From contig NZ_QJRP01000002.1 in assembly GCF_003205295.1 (NCBI RefSeq), forward strand, positions 124,001 to 188,000: DNA of 64,000 bases, read 5' to 3'. Numbering within the stretch: position 1 is the first letter of the stretch; each line of letters begins with the position of its first letter. The DNA comes from Pseudomonas mosselii. GTDB taxonomy: Bacteria > Pseudomonadota > Gammaproteobacteria > Pseudomonadales > Pseudomonadaceae. The notes under the pieces were generated by a model. It had not been told where the DNA came from, did not search any database, and saw only the letters and a program-made list of their open reading frames with translations. This document shows positions 1-8,496 of this stretch, piece after piece. A program made the position numbers and the translations under genes.

Positions 1-2
1 AG

Positions 3-263
3 TGGGGCCTGATCTACGGCGTGGTGCTGTGCACCGCCCGAGCCATGGGCGAGTTCGGCGCGGTGTCTGTCGTGTCGGGCCATATCCGCGGCGTCACCAA
101 CACCTTGCCGCTGCACGTGGAGATCCTCTACAACGAGTACAACCACGTCGCGGCCTTCAGCGTGGCCAGCCTGCTGCTGATCCTGGCGCTCTTCATCCTG
201 CTGCTCAAGCAGTGGAGCGAGAACCGTATTAACCGCCTGCGCCACAGCGCCGCGGAGGAATGA
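3..263 (+). CDS. cysW: Sulfate/thiosulfate ABC transporter permease CysW (C-terminal part)
   Basis: Last 86 codons of an inner-membrane permease of the sulfate/thiosulfate importer; the gene starts before the window. The visible part carries the end of the permease core ([17 protein letters not shown], typical of CysW) and a last membrane helix (about [18 protein letters not shown]) followed by a basic cytoplasmic tail. The stop is 3 bases before the cysA start, so the two are co-transcribed and probably translationally coupled. In this family CysW pairs with CysT in the membrane and is energised by CysA. The call rests on family motifs and on the adjacent CysA. Confidence 0.93.
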   Translation, partial: WGLIYGVVLCTARAMGEFGAVSVVSGHIRGVTNTLPLHVEILYNEYNHVAAFSVASLLLILALFILLLKQWSENRINRLRHSAAEE

Positions 264-266
264 TTC

Positions 267-1256
267 ATGTCGATCGAAGTTCGTAACGTCAGCAAGCGCT
301 TCAACAGCTTCCAGGCCCTGGACAACATCAACCTGGATATCCACAGCGGTGAGCTGGTGGCTTTGCTCGGCCCGTCCGGCTGCGGCAAGACCACCCTGCT
401 GCGCATCATTGCAGGCCTCGAGACGCCGGATGACGGCAGCATCGTGTTCCACGGCGAGGACGTGTCCGGCCACGACGTGCGTGATCGCAACGTCGGTTTC
501 GTGTTCCAGCACTACGCGCTGTTCCGCCACATGAGCGTGTTCGACAACGTCGCCTTCGGCCTGCGCATGAAGCCCAAGGGCGAGCGCCCGAGCGAGAGCA
601 AGATCGCCGAGAAGGTTCATGAGCTTTTGAACATGGTCCAGCTCGACTGGCTGTCCGACCGCTACCCCGAGCAGCTGTCCGGTGGCCAGCGCCAGCGTAT
701 CGCCCTGGCCCGCGCCCTGGCGGTCGAGCCCAAGGTGCTGCTGCTCGACGAGCCGTTCGGGGCGCTGGATGCCAAGGTGCGCAAGGAGCTGCGCCGCTGG
801 CTGGCGCGCCTGCACGAAGACATCAACCTGACCTCGGTGTTCGTCACCCACGACCAGGAAGAGGCCATGGAAGTCGCCGACCGCATCGTGGTGATGAACA
901 AGGGCGTGATCGAGCAGATCGGTTCGCCCGGCGAGGTGTACGAGAAGCCGGCCAACGACTTCGTCTATCACTTCCTCGGCGATTCCAACAGGTTGGCGTT
1001 GAGCGAAGGGCACCACGTGCTGTTCCGTCCGCACGAGGTGTCGCTGTCACGCCACGAGACCGAGGGGCACCATGCCGCCGAGGTGCGCGATATCCGCCCG
1101 TTGGGCGCGACCACCCGGGTGACCCTGAAGGTGGAAGGGCAAAGCGAGCTGATCGAGGCCGAGGTGGTCAAGGATCACGACAGCCTGACGGGGCTGGCGC
1201 GGGGCGAGACGCTGTTCTTCCGGCCGAAGGTGTGGCAGAAAGTGGCGGATATCTGA
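267..1256 (+). CDS. cysA: Sulfate/thiosulfate import ATP-binding protein CysA
   Basis: ATPase subunit of the sulfate/thiosulfate ABC importer (CysTWA with a periplasmic binding protein). Of 329 residues, 1-235 form the nucleotide-binding domain: Walker [10 protein letters not shown] at 35-43, Q-loop around FQHYALF, signature LSGGQ at 137-141, Walker B VLLLDEP at 157-163 and the switch His in VTHD. Residues 240-329 form the TOBE-like regulatory tail typical of CysA. It starts 3 bases after cysW and is followed by a strong terminator, so it is the last gene of the cys operon. Regulation by CysB would be expected, but the operon promoter lies outside the window. Confidence 0.97.
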   Translation: MSIEVRNVSKRFNSFQALDNINLDIHSGELVALLGPSGCGKTTLLRIIAGLETPDDGSIVFHGEDVSGHDVRDRNVGFVFQHYALFRHMSVFDNVAFGLRMKPKGERPSESKIAEKVHELLNMVQLDWLSDRYPEQLSGGQRQRIALARALAVEPKVLLLDEPFGALDAKVRKELRRWLARLHEDINLTSVFVTHDQEEAMEVADRIVVMNKGVIEQIGSPGEVYEKPANDFVYHFLGDSNRLALSEGHHVLFRPHEVSLSRHETEGHHAAEVRDIRPLGATTRVTLKVEGQSELIEAEVVKDHDSLTGLARGETLFFRPKVWQKVADI

Positions 1257-1274
1257 GCTGGCGCTTGCAATGAA

Positions 1275-1301
1275 AGACCCGGGCATGGTCCCGGGTTTTT
1301 T
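1275..1301 (+). terminator. Rho-independent terminator after cysA
   Basis: Seven-bp stem ACCCGGG (1277-1283) / CCCGGGT (1290-1296) with a 6-base loop, followed by a run of T to 1301. It ends the cysTWA transcript. Confidence 0.9.
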
Positions 1302-1317
1302 ATTGCCTGGACGGACG

Positions 1318-1393
1318 CAATCGCGGGGCAAGCCCGCTCCCACAACCATACGTGGGAGCGGCGGTGCGGCGTTCCGACTTGCCCCGCGATTGC
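1318..1393. repeat. REP-type inverted repeat
   Basis: Arms GCAATCGCGGGGCAAG (1318-1333) and CTTGCCCCGCGATTGC (1378-1393) are perfect inverses, with an inner, shorter GCTCCCAC / GTGGGAGC pair. This is the ATCGCGGGGCAAGCCCGCTCCCAC family of Pseudomonas REP elements, which recurs in this window (29265-29374, 32219-32267). The rest of the 1394-1616 gap is the presumed tonB promoter region; no convincing Fur box was found. Confidence 0.85.
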
Positions 1394-1616
1394 CATGTAC
1401 ACCAGCATGCCATTCGAGCATTTTTCATATGCCCTTCAGGCATCGAAAAAGCACTGGTCGGCTGCAGGCCTTTACTACCGGGCCCTGCAAGGAACTTGGC
1501 AAAACTGTTAGATCAAAACGATCTAGCTTTAACTTTAAACATTACTTTATGAGCTAAGTCTCTGGGCCCGATGATTCAGCCACACACCTGAATCAAGAAC
1601 CCCAGGAGTTTTAGCA

Positions 1617-2402
1617 ATGGGCAATGTCCAGACGGCCGTCAGGGCCTACGACCAGCCATGGCGCCCGGCATCGGGTGACCTGGTCGAGCTCGGACGCACG
1701 CTACGCCTGCCGCTGGGCCAGTTGCGCCTGCAGCGTACGCCGGTCAGCGGCCTCAAGCGTCGCGACAAGCTGGCGCTGGGCCTGCTGGTGCTGGTGCTGC
1801 ATGGCGCGGCGGCGTACTGGGTCAGCCACCAGCCGACCCCCGAGCTGCCGGTCATCCCGCCGAAGATTCCGCCCATGACCATCGAGTTCGCCGCGCCCGC
1901 ACCACCGGTGGTCGAGCCGCCGCCGCCGGCCCCTGTGGTCCAGCCGCCACCACCACCACCGGTGGTCGACGAACTGGCCGCCAAGCCCGCGCCCAAGCCG
2001 GTCCCCAAACCCAAGCCAGTGCCCAAGCCGCAGCCCAAGCCAGTCGAGGCGCCACCGCCGACACCGGTCGCCGCGCTAGCACCCCCGGCGCCGGCACCTG
2101 CGCCACCCGCGCCTGCGCCAGTGACCCCGGCCTCGGCCAACGCCGCCTACCTGAAGAATCCGGCGCCGGAGTATCCGCAGATGGCCCAGCGCCGTGGCTG
2201 GGAAGGCACCGTGCTGCTGCGCGTTGAGGTGCTGCCCAGCGGCAAGCCGGGGCAGATCCAGATCCAGAAGAGCAGTGGCCGCGACGCCCTGGACGCCGCC
2301 GCGCTGGCCGCGGTGAAGCGTTGGAGCTTCGTCCCGGCCAAGCAGGGCGACGTGGCCCAGGTGGGCTGGGTCAGCGTACCGATCGATTTCAAGCTTCGTT
2401 AA
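1617..2402 (+). CDS. tonB: Energy-transducing protein TonB
   Basis: 261-residue TonB that couples the proton-motive force, through ExbB/ExbD, to outer-membrane TonB-dependent receptors. It has an N-terminal cytoplasmic extension of about 50 residues (usual in pseudomonads), one membrane anchor at about 51-69 (KLALGLLVLVLHGAAAYWV), a long Pro/Ala/Lys-rich periplasmic spacer at about 77-170 with many P-K-P repeats, and a globular TonB C-terminal domain at about 175-261 (YPQMAQRRGWEGTVLLRVEV). It is first in a tonB-exbB-exbD operon, 30 bases before exbB. Pseudomonads carry several TonBs; which receptors this one serves cannot be read from sequence. The start is preceded by AGGAG. Confidence 0.95.
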   Translation: MGNVQTAVRAYDQPWRPASGDLVELGRTLRLPLGQLRLQRTPVSGLKRRDKLALGLLVLVLHGAAAYWVSHQPTPELPVIPPKIPPMTIEFAAPAPPVVEPPPPAPVVQPPPPPPVVDELAAKPAPKPVPKPKPVPKPQPKPVEAPPPTPVAALAPPAPAPAPPAPAPVTPASANAAYLKNPAPEYPQMAQRRGWEGTVLLRVEVLPSGKPGQIQIQKSSGRDALDAAALAAVKRWSFVPAKQGDVAQVGWVSVPIDFKLR

Positions 2403-2432
2403 CTTGCGACCGCATACAGGAAGGACTTCATC

Positions 2433-3155
2433 ATGAGCTTGTTGGCATCTCCCCTCGAATCCGTTGAAAGCGCGGTCATCTGGCTGCTGGTCGGCTTCTC
2501 CGTCGCCACCTGGGCCCTGGCCCTGGTCAAGGTCGTGCAGTTCGTGCGGCTGAAGAACCAGGACAAACGCTTCCACCAGCAGTTCTGGGCCGCGTCCAGC
2601 CTCGACTCCGCCGCCGAGCCCGCCCACGATCTGCCAGGCCCGGCCGCCCGCGTCGCCCAGGCAGGCTTCGCGGCGATCGCGGTTGGCGAGCCAGGCCAGG
2701 CCAGTGATCTCAGCCAGGCCATCAACCACCAGGATCGCCTGGAGCGCGCCCTGCGCCAGCAGATCGTCCGCGAGCGCCGTTCGCTGGAGACCGGCCTGGC
2801 AGTGGTGGCCAGTATCGGCAGCACCTCGCCGTTCATCGGCCTGTTCGGCACCGTGTGGGGCATCATGGAGGCGCTCAAGGGTATCAGCGCGGCGGGCTCG
2901 GCGAGCCTGGAAACCGTGGCCGGCCCGATCGGCGCGGCGCTGGTCGCCACCGGCGTGGGTATCGCCGTCGCGGTGCCGGCGGTGCTGGTCTACAACTACT
3001 TCCTCCGTCGCCTCAAGCTGACCGCCGCCGACCTGGACGACTTTGCCCACGACTTCTACAGCCTGGCGCAGAAGAGTGCCTTCCGCGTGCTGGTGCACCC
3101 GACGGTGCAGCGCCAGCACACGGGCTTCACCCAACCTGTGAAGGAGGCCTCCTGA
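2433..3155 (+). CDS. exbB: TonB-system proton channel subunit ExbB
   Basis: 240-residue MotA/TolQ/ExbB-family inner-membrane protein. Three membrane helices are visible: about 14-36, about 125-147 (GSTSPFIGLFGTVWGIMEAL, the conserved TolQ/ExbB signature) and about 160-182 (GAALVATGVGIAVAVPAVLV). With ExbD it forms the proton-conducting motor that energises TonB. It sits directly between tonB and exbD, with its stop one base before the exbD start. Start ATG is preceded by AGGAAGGA. Family and operon context make the assignment secure. Confidence 0.95.
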   Translation: MSLLASPLESVESAVIWLLVGFSVATWALALVKVVQFVRLKNQDKRFHQQFWAASSLDSAAEPAHDLPGPAARVAQAGFAAIAVGEPGQASDLSQAINHQDRLERALRQQIVRERRSLETGLAVVASIGSTSPFIGLFGTVWGIMEALKGISAAGSASLETVAGPIGAALVATGVGIAVAVPAVLVYNYFLRRLKLTAADLDDFAHDFYSLAQKSAFRVLVHPTVQRQHTGFTQPVKEAS

Positions 3156-3156
3156 G

Positions 3157-3558
3157 ATGGCTTTCTCGACCCAGGACAGCGATGAAGTGTTGAGTGAAAT
3201 CAACGTCACGCCATTGGTGGACGTCATGCTGGTGCTGTTGGTGGTGTTCATCGTCACCGCGCCATTGCTGACCAATGCCATCCCCATCAACCTGCCCAAG
3301 ACCGAGGCCGTCGCCCCGGTGGAGCAGAAGGATCCGCTGGTGGTGAGCATCGATGGCAGCGGCAAGCTGTTCATCAACAAGGACGAGATCCAGCCCGACC
3401 TGCTGGAGACCAACCTCAAGGCTGCCAGGGACAAGGACGCCGAGCTGCGTGTGCAGCTGCAGGCCGACGATGGTGTGAACTACGGCGAGGTCGCCCGCGC
3501 GATGGCGGCGATCGAGCGGGCCGGGATCAGCAAGCTGGCGGTGATCACCGCCCGCTGA
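3157..3558 (+). CDS. exbD: TonB-system subunit ExbD
   Basis: 133-residue ExbD/TolR-family protein with a short cytoplasmic N-terminus (EINVTPLVDVMLVLLVVFIV). The Asp in VDVMLVLL is the proton-path residue of the single membrane helix (about 20-42). A periplasmic domain of about 85 residues follows. It is the last gene of the tonB-exbB-exbD operon and is followed by a T-tailed hairpin. ExbD and ExbB form the inner-membrane motor complex that drives TonB. Confidence 0.95.
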   Translation: MAFSTQDSDEVLSEINVTPLVDVMLVLLVVFIVTAPLLTNAIPINLPKTEAVAPVEQKDPLVVSIDGSGKLFINKDEIQPDLLETNLKAARDKDAELRVQLQADDGVNYGEVARAMAAIERAGISKLAVITAR

Positions 3559-3588
3559 CCGGCGATACCCTCTTCAGGCAAGTGCTTA

Positions 3589-3625
3589 GGGGCCATTTTC
3601 CTTGGCAGGGGATGGCCCTTTTTTT
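3589..3625 (+). terminator. Rho-independent terminator after exbD
   Basis: Stem GGGCCAT (3590-3596) / ATGGCCC (3612-3618) followed by seven T residues (3619-3625). It ends the tonB-exbB-exbD transcript. Confidence 0.8.
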
Positions 3626-3652
3626 ATTGGAAGCAAGAAAGTCTTTTGCGAT

Positions 3653-3775
3653 CCCTGTAGGAGCGGCCTCGTGTCGCGAAAGGGCCGCAAAGCGGCCCCG
3701 GCGATCTGTGCATAAACGCTGAAATCCTGGGGCCGCTTCGCAGCCCTTTCGCGACACGAGGCCGCTCCTACAGGG
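3653..3775. repeat. REP pair (GTAGGAGCGGCCTCGTGTCGCGAAAGGG type)
   Basis: Two inverted copies of a REP unit of roughly 30 bases: CCCTGTAGGAGCGGCC from 3653 and its inverse ending at 3775, separated by a short spacer with GGCCGC/GCGGCC sub-hairpins. The same family lies at 6584, 16903, 21995 and 63895. Downstream, 3800-3895 is AT-rich and probably promotes the serine hydrolase gene. Confidence 0.85.
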
Positions 3776-3915
3776 GGAGGCGCAGAGCTTGAACACTGTG
3801 CAAGAAAATTGCGCAAAGGTGTTTTGGTTATTAATAAATAGCTTCTTATTCCTTTACGAATATAACCCCCTCCCTATACTTGCACCCAAGCACGCAAACT
3901 TCCGGAGGCGTCCCC

Positions 3916-4497
3916 ATGCGCAATGAGTCGATTCGTTACCTGATTGTGCCGGGCTGGCAAGGATCGCCAGACAACCATTGGCAGAGTCACTGGCAGCGCA
4001 GCCTGCCCAACAGCGCCCGGGTCGAGCAGCAGGACTGGCTGACCCCGCAGCGGCGCGATTGGGTCCAGGCGCTGGAGCGGGCGATTGCCGCCGAACGCTC
4101 GCCGGTGATTCTTATCGCCCACAGCCTGGGCTGCATCACGGTCGCCCATTGGGCCGCCCAGGCCAGCCCCGAGCTGCTGCGCCGGGTACGTGGCGCACTG
4201 CTAGTGGCGCCGGCGGATGTCGAACGGCCGACCTGCGCACCGGCCCTGCGCAACTTCGCGCCGATTCCTCTGCAGGCCCTGCCGTTTCCCAGCCAGGTGG
4301 TCAGCTCCGACAACGACCCGGCGGTAAGCGTGCCGCGCGCGCTGTACCTGGCCCAGGCCTGGGGTGCCGAGGCCGGGCTGCTGGCCGACGCCGGGCATAT
4401 CAACGTCAAGTCGGGCCATGAGCGTTGGGAACAGGGTTTCGCCTACCTCTACCGCTTGCAGGCCCGTATCGATCAGCGCGCGCTGCGCCGCGCCTGA
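3916..4497 (+). CDS. RBBP9/YdeN-type serine hydrolase
   Basis: 193-residue single-domain alpha/beta hydrolase of the RBBP9/YdeN family. The nucleophile elbow AHSLGC places the catalytic Ser at about 70. An Asp near 132-134 (SDNDP) and His161 (DAGHIN) fit the remaining triad. There is no signal peptide, so it is cytoplasmic. Start ATG 3916 was chosen over an in-frame upstream start at 3880 because GGAGG lies just before it. It is followed after a short gap by the sigma-54-type regulator. Substrate unknown; family members are small esterase or thioesterase-like enzymes. Confidence 0.85.
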   Translation: MRNESIRYLIVPGWQGSPDNHWQSHWQRSLPNSARVEQQDWLTPQRRDWVQALERAIAAERSPVILIAHSLGCITVAHWAAQASPELLRRVRGALLVAPADVERPTCAPALRNFAPIPLQALPFPSQVVSSDNDPAVSVPRALYLAQAWGAEAGLLADAGHINVKSGHERWEQGFAYLYRLQARIDQRALRRA

Positions 4498-4560
4498 TCC
4501 GCCGGTTTTCATCGAACGAATCGAATCCCCGGCCGCGTGCGACCGGGGCGGGAGTATTCC

Positions 4561-5508
4561 ATGACGTTTCACACTGCTTTCGGCCAGCCGTTGCTGACCT
4601 TCCCCGAATTGGACAAGAGCCCGTTGAGCATCCGCGCCAAGGCGCTGGTGTTCGTCGATCCGCGTTCCCAGGTGCTGCGCCAGGCCCTGGAGCGATTGGC
4701 GCCACAACCACTGCCGGTGCTGATCCGTGGCGAAACCGGCACCGGCAAGGAACTGCTGGCCCGGCAGATCCACCGCGCCAGTGACCGCGGCGGGTTGTTC
4801 GTGTCGGTCAACTGCGCGGCCATCAGCCCGACCTACGCCGATGCCGAATTGTTCGGCTATAGCGCCGGCACCCAGGGTGGCACCGCCAGCAGCCGCGCCG
4901 GCTGGTTCGGCTCGGCCAACGGCGGAACGCTGTACCTGGACGAAATCGCCGACCTGCCCCTGGCGATCCAGGGCAAGCTGCTGGCGGCCCTGGAGAACCG
5001 CGAGGTAACCCGGGTCGGCGCCACCCAGCCGCAGGCGGTCGATGTGCGGCTGGTGGCCGCTTCCAGCATCGACCTGGCCCAGGCCGTGCGTGCCGGGCGC
5101 TTCAACGAGCGGCTTTACCATTACCTGCACGAGGGTGAACTCGAGCTGCCGGCATTGCGTGATCGGGTCGGCGATATCCTGCCGCTGGCCGAATACTTCG
5201 TCGGCATCTACAGCGTGCGCCTGGATCGGCCGCTGCCCCTGATCAGTGAGGCGGCCCAGCAGGCGCTGGAGGCCCATGCCTGGCCGGGCAATACCCGCGA
5301 GCTGGAGAACGTCATCCATTTCGCACTATTGGTCAGCGATGGTGAAGAGATCCTGCCCGAGCACCTCGATCTGCCGGACACCGCCCCCCTGGTCAGCCTG
5401 GCCCGTCAGCTGGCGCAACTGGGCAGTAGCCGCGAGGCGCAGACCCTTGCCGAACTGCGTGACCTGCTGGGCAAGGCCTTGGCAAACCTGAACGAGCCCG
5501 CGCCCTAG
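4561..5508 (+). CDS. Sigma-54-interacting AAA+ protein with degenerate GAFTGA loop and no HTH
   Basis: 315 residues dominated by a sigma-54-activator AAA+ domain: Walker A GETGTGKE (57-64), Walker B GGTLYLDEI (121-129), arginine-finger region GRFNERLYHYL and the WPGNTRELEN motif. Two normal features are missing. The GAFTGA loop that contacts sigma-54 reads AGTQGGTA (about 102-109), and the protein ends shortly after the AAA+ domain without a Fis-type DNA-binding helix-turn-helix. It may therefore not be a standard enhancer-binding activator. The position between the hydrolase and a MetQ-like protein suggests a sulfur or organosulfur role, but that is inference. Start 4561 follows GGGAGT. Confidence 0.75.
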   Translation: MTFHTAFGQPLLTFPELDKSPLSIRAKALVFVDPRSQVLRQALERLAPQPLPVLIRGETGTGKELLARQIHRASDRGGLFVSVNCAAISPTYADAELFGYSAGTQGGTASSRAGWFGSANGGTLYLDEIADLPLAIQGKLLAALENREVTRVGATQPQAVDVRLVAASSIDLAQAVRAGRFNERLYHYLHEGELELPALRDRVGDILPLAEYFVGIYSVRLDRPLPLISEAAQQALEAHAWPGNTRELENVIHFALLVSDGEEILPEHLDLPDTAPLVSLARQLAQLGSSREAQTLAELRDLLGKALANLNEPAP

Positions 5509-5689
5509 AGCGGTGTGTTGCGGCTCATAAGCAAAGGGCGTGATGGCCAGTTGTTTTTGGAATAAGCAGCTAATCAAAAGATATTGTTACGGAATAAAAA
5601 ATCTCGGTATTGTCCGGTTCACGCCCACCCGAACGGATGGGCACCCGACTCGCCATCTGCGATGGCCCAGCTCCAGAACAAGGATCACC

Positions 5690-6475
5690 ATGAAAAAGAC
5701 CCTGCTGACCACCGCCCTGGCCGCCGCCCTGTCGCTGACGGGCCTCGCCAACGCCGCCGAGAAACTGGTGGTCGCTGCCACGCCCGTGCCGCACGCCGAA
5801 ATCCTCGAACTGATCAAGCCGACCCTGGCCAAGGAAGGTGTGGACCTGCAGATCAAGGTCTTCACCGACTATGTCCAGCCCAACGTGCAGGTCGACCAGA
5901 AGCGTCTGGATGCCAACTACTTCCAGACCCTGCCGTACCTGAAGAACTTCAACGAAGGCAAGGGCACCCACCTGGAAACCGTGATCGGTGTGCACGTCGA
6001 ACCGTTCGGTGGCTACTCGAAGAAGGTCAAGAGCCTGGCCGAGCTGAAGGACGGCGCCACCGTCGCCATCCCCAACGAAGGCAGCAACAGTGGCCGCGCC
6101 CTGCTTCTGCTGCAGAAGGCTGGCCTGATTACCCTGAAGGATCCGAAGAACGCCCTGGCCACGCCGAAAGATATCGCCGAGAACCCGAAGAAGCTCAAGT
6201 TCAAGGAGCTTGAGTCGGCCATGCTGCCGCGTGTGCTGGATCAGGTCGACCTGGACATGATCAACACCAACTACGCCCTCGAAGCCGGCCTGAACCCGGC
6301 CAAGGACGCCCTGGTGATCGAAGGCAGCGACTCGCCGTACGTGAACTTCCTGGTTGCCCGCCCGGACAACAAGGACAGCGAGGCCATCCAGAAGCTGGCC
6401 AAGGCGCTGACCAGCCCGGAAGTGAAGGCGTTCATCGAGAAGAAATACAGCGGCGCGGTACTGCCGGCGTTCTGA
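5690..6475 (+). CDS. metQ: MetQ/NlpA-family substrate-binding protein (orphan)
   Basis: 261-residue periplasmic binding protein of the MetQ/NlpA family, which binds D/L-methionine or related compounds for an ABC importer. Signal peptide about 1-22 (MKKTLLTTALAAALSLTGLA) ends in ANAAEKL; there is no lipobox Cys, so it should be soluble rather than a lipoprotein. The family signature KVFTDYVQPNVQVDQKRLD is present. No metN or metI lies next to it; the following ABC operon belongs to a different (polar amino acid) family and has its own binding protein. Start ATG follows AAGGATCACC. A terminator follows. Confidence 0.85.
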   Translation: MKKTLLTTALAAALSLTGLANAAEKLVVAATPVPHAEILELIKPTLAKEGVDLQIKVFTDYVQPNVQVDQKRLDANYFQTLPYLKNFNEGKGTHLETVIGVHVEPFGGYSKKVKSLAELKDGATVAIPNEGSNSGRALLLLQKAGLITLKDPKNALATPKDIAENPKKLKFKELESAMLPRVLDQVDLDMINTNYALEAGLNPAKDALVIEGSDSPYVNFLVARPDNKDSEAIQKLAKALTSPEVKAFIEKKYSGAVLPAF

Positions 6476-6503
6476 TACGCGGCAAGAGTTGCGCCTGAAC
6501 GAA

Positions 6504-6533
6504 AAAACCGACGCAAACTGCGTCGGTTTTTTT
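6504..6533 (+). terminator. Rho-independent terminator after metQ-like gene
   Basis: Stem CCGACGCA (6508-6515) / TGCGTCGG (6519-6526), extended by A/T pairs, with a 3-base loop and seven T residues to 6533. Confidence 0.92.
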
Positions 6534-6583
6534 ATGGCAGGGCCGCTCTCATGGAACAAACCGTAACTCATTGATTTAGCTAG

Positions 6584-6706
6584 CCCCTGTGGGGGCGGCC
6601 TTGTGTCGCGAAAGGGCCGCATAGCGGCCCCGGCAATATCAGCTTGGTGCGCAGATCTGGGGGCGCTTCGCACCCCTTTCGCGACACAAGGCCGCTCCCA
6701 CAGGGG
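6584..6706. repeat. REP pair
   Basis: CCCCTGTGGGGGCGGCCTTG from 6584 and the inverse unit ending CTCCCACAGGGG at 6706, each containing TGTCGCGAAAGGG or its inverse. Same family as 3653-3775 and 63895-63992. Confidence 0.85.
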
Positions 6707-7190
6707 GACAGTTCCCCGCGCGACAGCGCAGCCCCCAAAGGGCTGGGCGATCTCCTACAGGGAAAGGTGTGCATCCCAATCGCTCTGTATGACAGCGGTT
6801 CCCACAGAGGGCTCAGCGCTGACTGGCCAGTGCCCGGCGCAGCGCCAGGAGCCACAGCAGTTGTTCATTCGAAGCAGGCAAGCAGGGGCTGTTCATCGTT
6901 GTCTTCCTTGTTGAATGTGATGGGCCGTGCAAGTCAAAGTTTGAAACCCCTTGGAGGGGAAAATGCTCGGAAAGGTCCGTGTGCAATGAAGGAAATTTCC
7001 GAGCGTCACGGGGCGGTGATATAGATATGCAATAAAGATATTTATAAAAATATTTTTATACCTTTAGAGTCTAGTGATCGTGCTTACCGGCACAGCGCCA
7101 CTATTCGTGAAACGACGCCGAGCCACCCTCGTGCCGACCCTGGACCTGCCCCATGCCGTACCTTCGTGACTTTGTGTCGAGGCCCCTTCC
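6707..7190. promoter_or_regulatory. Gene-free stretch with an AT-rich block before the ABC operon
   Basis: No credible gene was found here. 7020-7065 is a striking A/T block (ATATAGATATGCAATAAAG and onward) in an otherwise GC-rich chromosome and is the likely promoter/UP-element region of the operon starting at 7191. No specific operator was recognised. Confidence 0.4.
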
Positions 7191-7856
7191 ATGAGCTTCG
7201 ACACCGCTTTCATGCTTAGCACGCTGCCGGCCTTCTTCAAGGCCGTTGGCGTGACCCTGCAAGTCGGGGCGATCGCCATCGTCACCTCGTTGCTGGTGGC
7301 GTTGCTCAACGCGACGATCCTGGTGTTGCGCACGCCGTACCTGTGGCGCCTGGTCAAGGGCTACGTGGAACTGGCCCGCAACACACCGTTGCTGATCCAG
7401 CTGTTCTTCGTCTACTTCGCCTTGCCCAGCCTGGGGTTGAAGGTGTCCGGCTTCGCCGCCGCGATAATCACCCTGACGTTCATGGGCGGTGCCTACCTCA
7501 CCGAGGTGCTGCGCGCCGGGGTCGAGGCCGTGCCGCGGGCGCAGCTGGAGTCCGGGCGTTCCATCGGGCTCTCCGAGGGCCAGTTGCTGCGCCATGTGAT
7601 CCTGCCCCAGGCCGGCATCCTCAGCCTGCCGGCACTGTTCGCCAACTTCGTGTTCCTGCTCAAGGAGACCACCGTGGTTTCGGCGGTGGCGGTGCCGGAG
7701 ATCCTCTACACCACCAAGAACTACATCGCCCTGTACTACAAGACCTATGAAATGCTCGCCGTGCTGACCCTGCTCTGCGTGCTGATCTTCCTGCCGCTGT
7801 CGTTGCTGCTGCGCTACCTGGAACGGAGGCTGCAACATGGCCAGTTCGGGCATTGA
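7191..7856 (+). CDS. Polar amino-acid ABC transporter permease (first)
   Basis: 221-residue inner-membrane permease of the His/Glu/Gln/Arg/opine (HisMQ) type, about five membrane helices. The cytoplasmic EAA loop that docks the ATPase is EVLRAGVEAVPRAQLESGRS. First gene of a four-gene operon (permease, permease, ATPase, binding protein) whose members overlap: this stop lies 20 bases inside the second permease gene. Substrate cannot be fixed from sequence; the sulfur-related neighbours (cys genes, metQ-like) make a sulfur amino acid such as cystine a reasonable guess. Confidence 0.88.
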   Translation: MSFDTAFMLSTLPAFFKAVGVTLQVGAIAIVTSLLVALLNATILVLRTPYLWRLVKGYVELARNTPLLIQLFFVYFALPSLGLKVSGFAAAIITLTFMGGAYLTEVLRAGVEAVPRAQLESGRSIGLSEGQLLRHVILPQAGILSLPALFANFVFLLKETTVVSAVAVPEILYTTKNYIALYYKTYEMLAVLTLLCVLIFLPLSLLLRYLERRLQHGQFGH

Positions 7857-8496
7857 GCTGCTGCTGGTTTCGCTGCCGCAACTGGCCGCGGGTGCTGGGC
7901 AGACGCTAGCGATCTCGGCCCTGGGCATCCTGTTCGCTAGCCTGGGCGGCGTGCTCTACGGCGTGCTGGCGACCCTCGGCAACCGTTGGCTGAACATCCT
8001 GCTGCAGGTGTACCTCGAGCTGTTCCGGGCGATTCCGGTGCTGGTCTGGCTGTACCTGGTGTTCTTCGGTTTGCCGATCTTCTTCGGCCTGAGCATCCCC
8101 AGCTTCTGGTGCGCGGTGCTGGTGCTGGGCCTGTGGGGCGCCAGCGAGGTCGGCGAGGTGGTGCGCGGCGCACTGCAGTCCCTGCCACGCGGGCAGCGCG
8201 AGGCGGGGTTGTCGATCGGCCTGGGCGGCTGGCAGCTGTACGGCTACGTGCTGCTGCCCCAGGCGCTCAAGCGCATGACCCCGCCGACCATCAATATCTA
8301 CACGCGGATCATCAAGACCAGCTCGCTGGCAGTGCTGATCGGCGTGGTCGAAGTGATCAAGGCGGGCCAGCAGATCATCGAGCGCACCTACGAGTCGGTG
8401 CTGATCTACGGCGCGCTGTTCCTGTTCTTCTTTCTTGTCTGCTATCCGCTGTCGGCCGCTTCCCGCGTGCTGGAGCGGCGCTGGGCCCACGCATGA
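7837..8496 (+). CDS. Polar amino-acid ABC transporter permease (second)
   Basis: 219-residue HisMQ-type permease, partner of the gene at 7191. Several hydrophobic helices flank an EAA loop (EVVRGALQSLPRGQREAGLS) that contacts the ATPase. It overlaps the upstream permease by 20 bases and the downstream ATPase gene by 4 (ATGA), so translation is coupled along the operon. Substrate unknown; see the binding protein at 9263. Confidence 0.88.
   Translation: MASSGIELLLVSLPQLAAGAGQTLAISALGILFASLGGVLYGVLATLGNRWLNILLQVYLELFRAIPVLVWLYLVFFGLPIFFGLSIPSFWCAVLVLGLWGASEVGEVVRGALQSLPRGQREAGLSIGLGGWQLYGYVLLPQALKRMTPPTINIYTRIIKTSSLAVLIGVVEVIKAGQQIIERTYESVLIYGALFLFFFLVCYPLSAASRVLERRWAHA

Noticed and set aside
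1397..1616. Fur box before tonB.
   Set aside because: The stretch with GATCAAAACGATC is only weakly palindromic and does not fit the 19-bp Fur consensus well enough.
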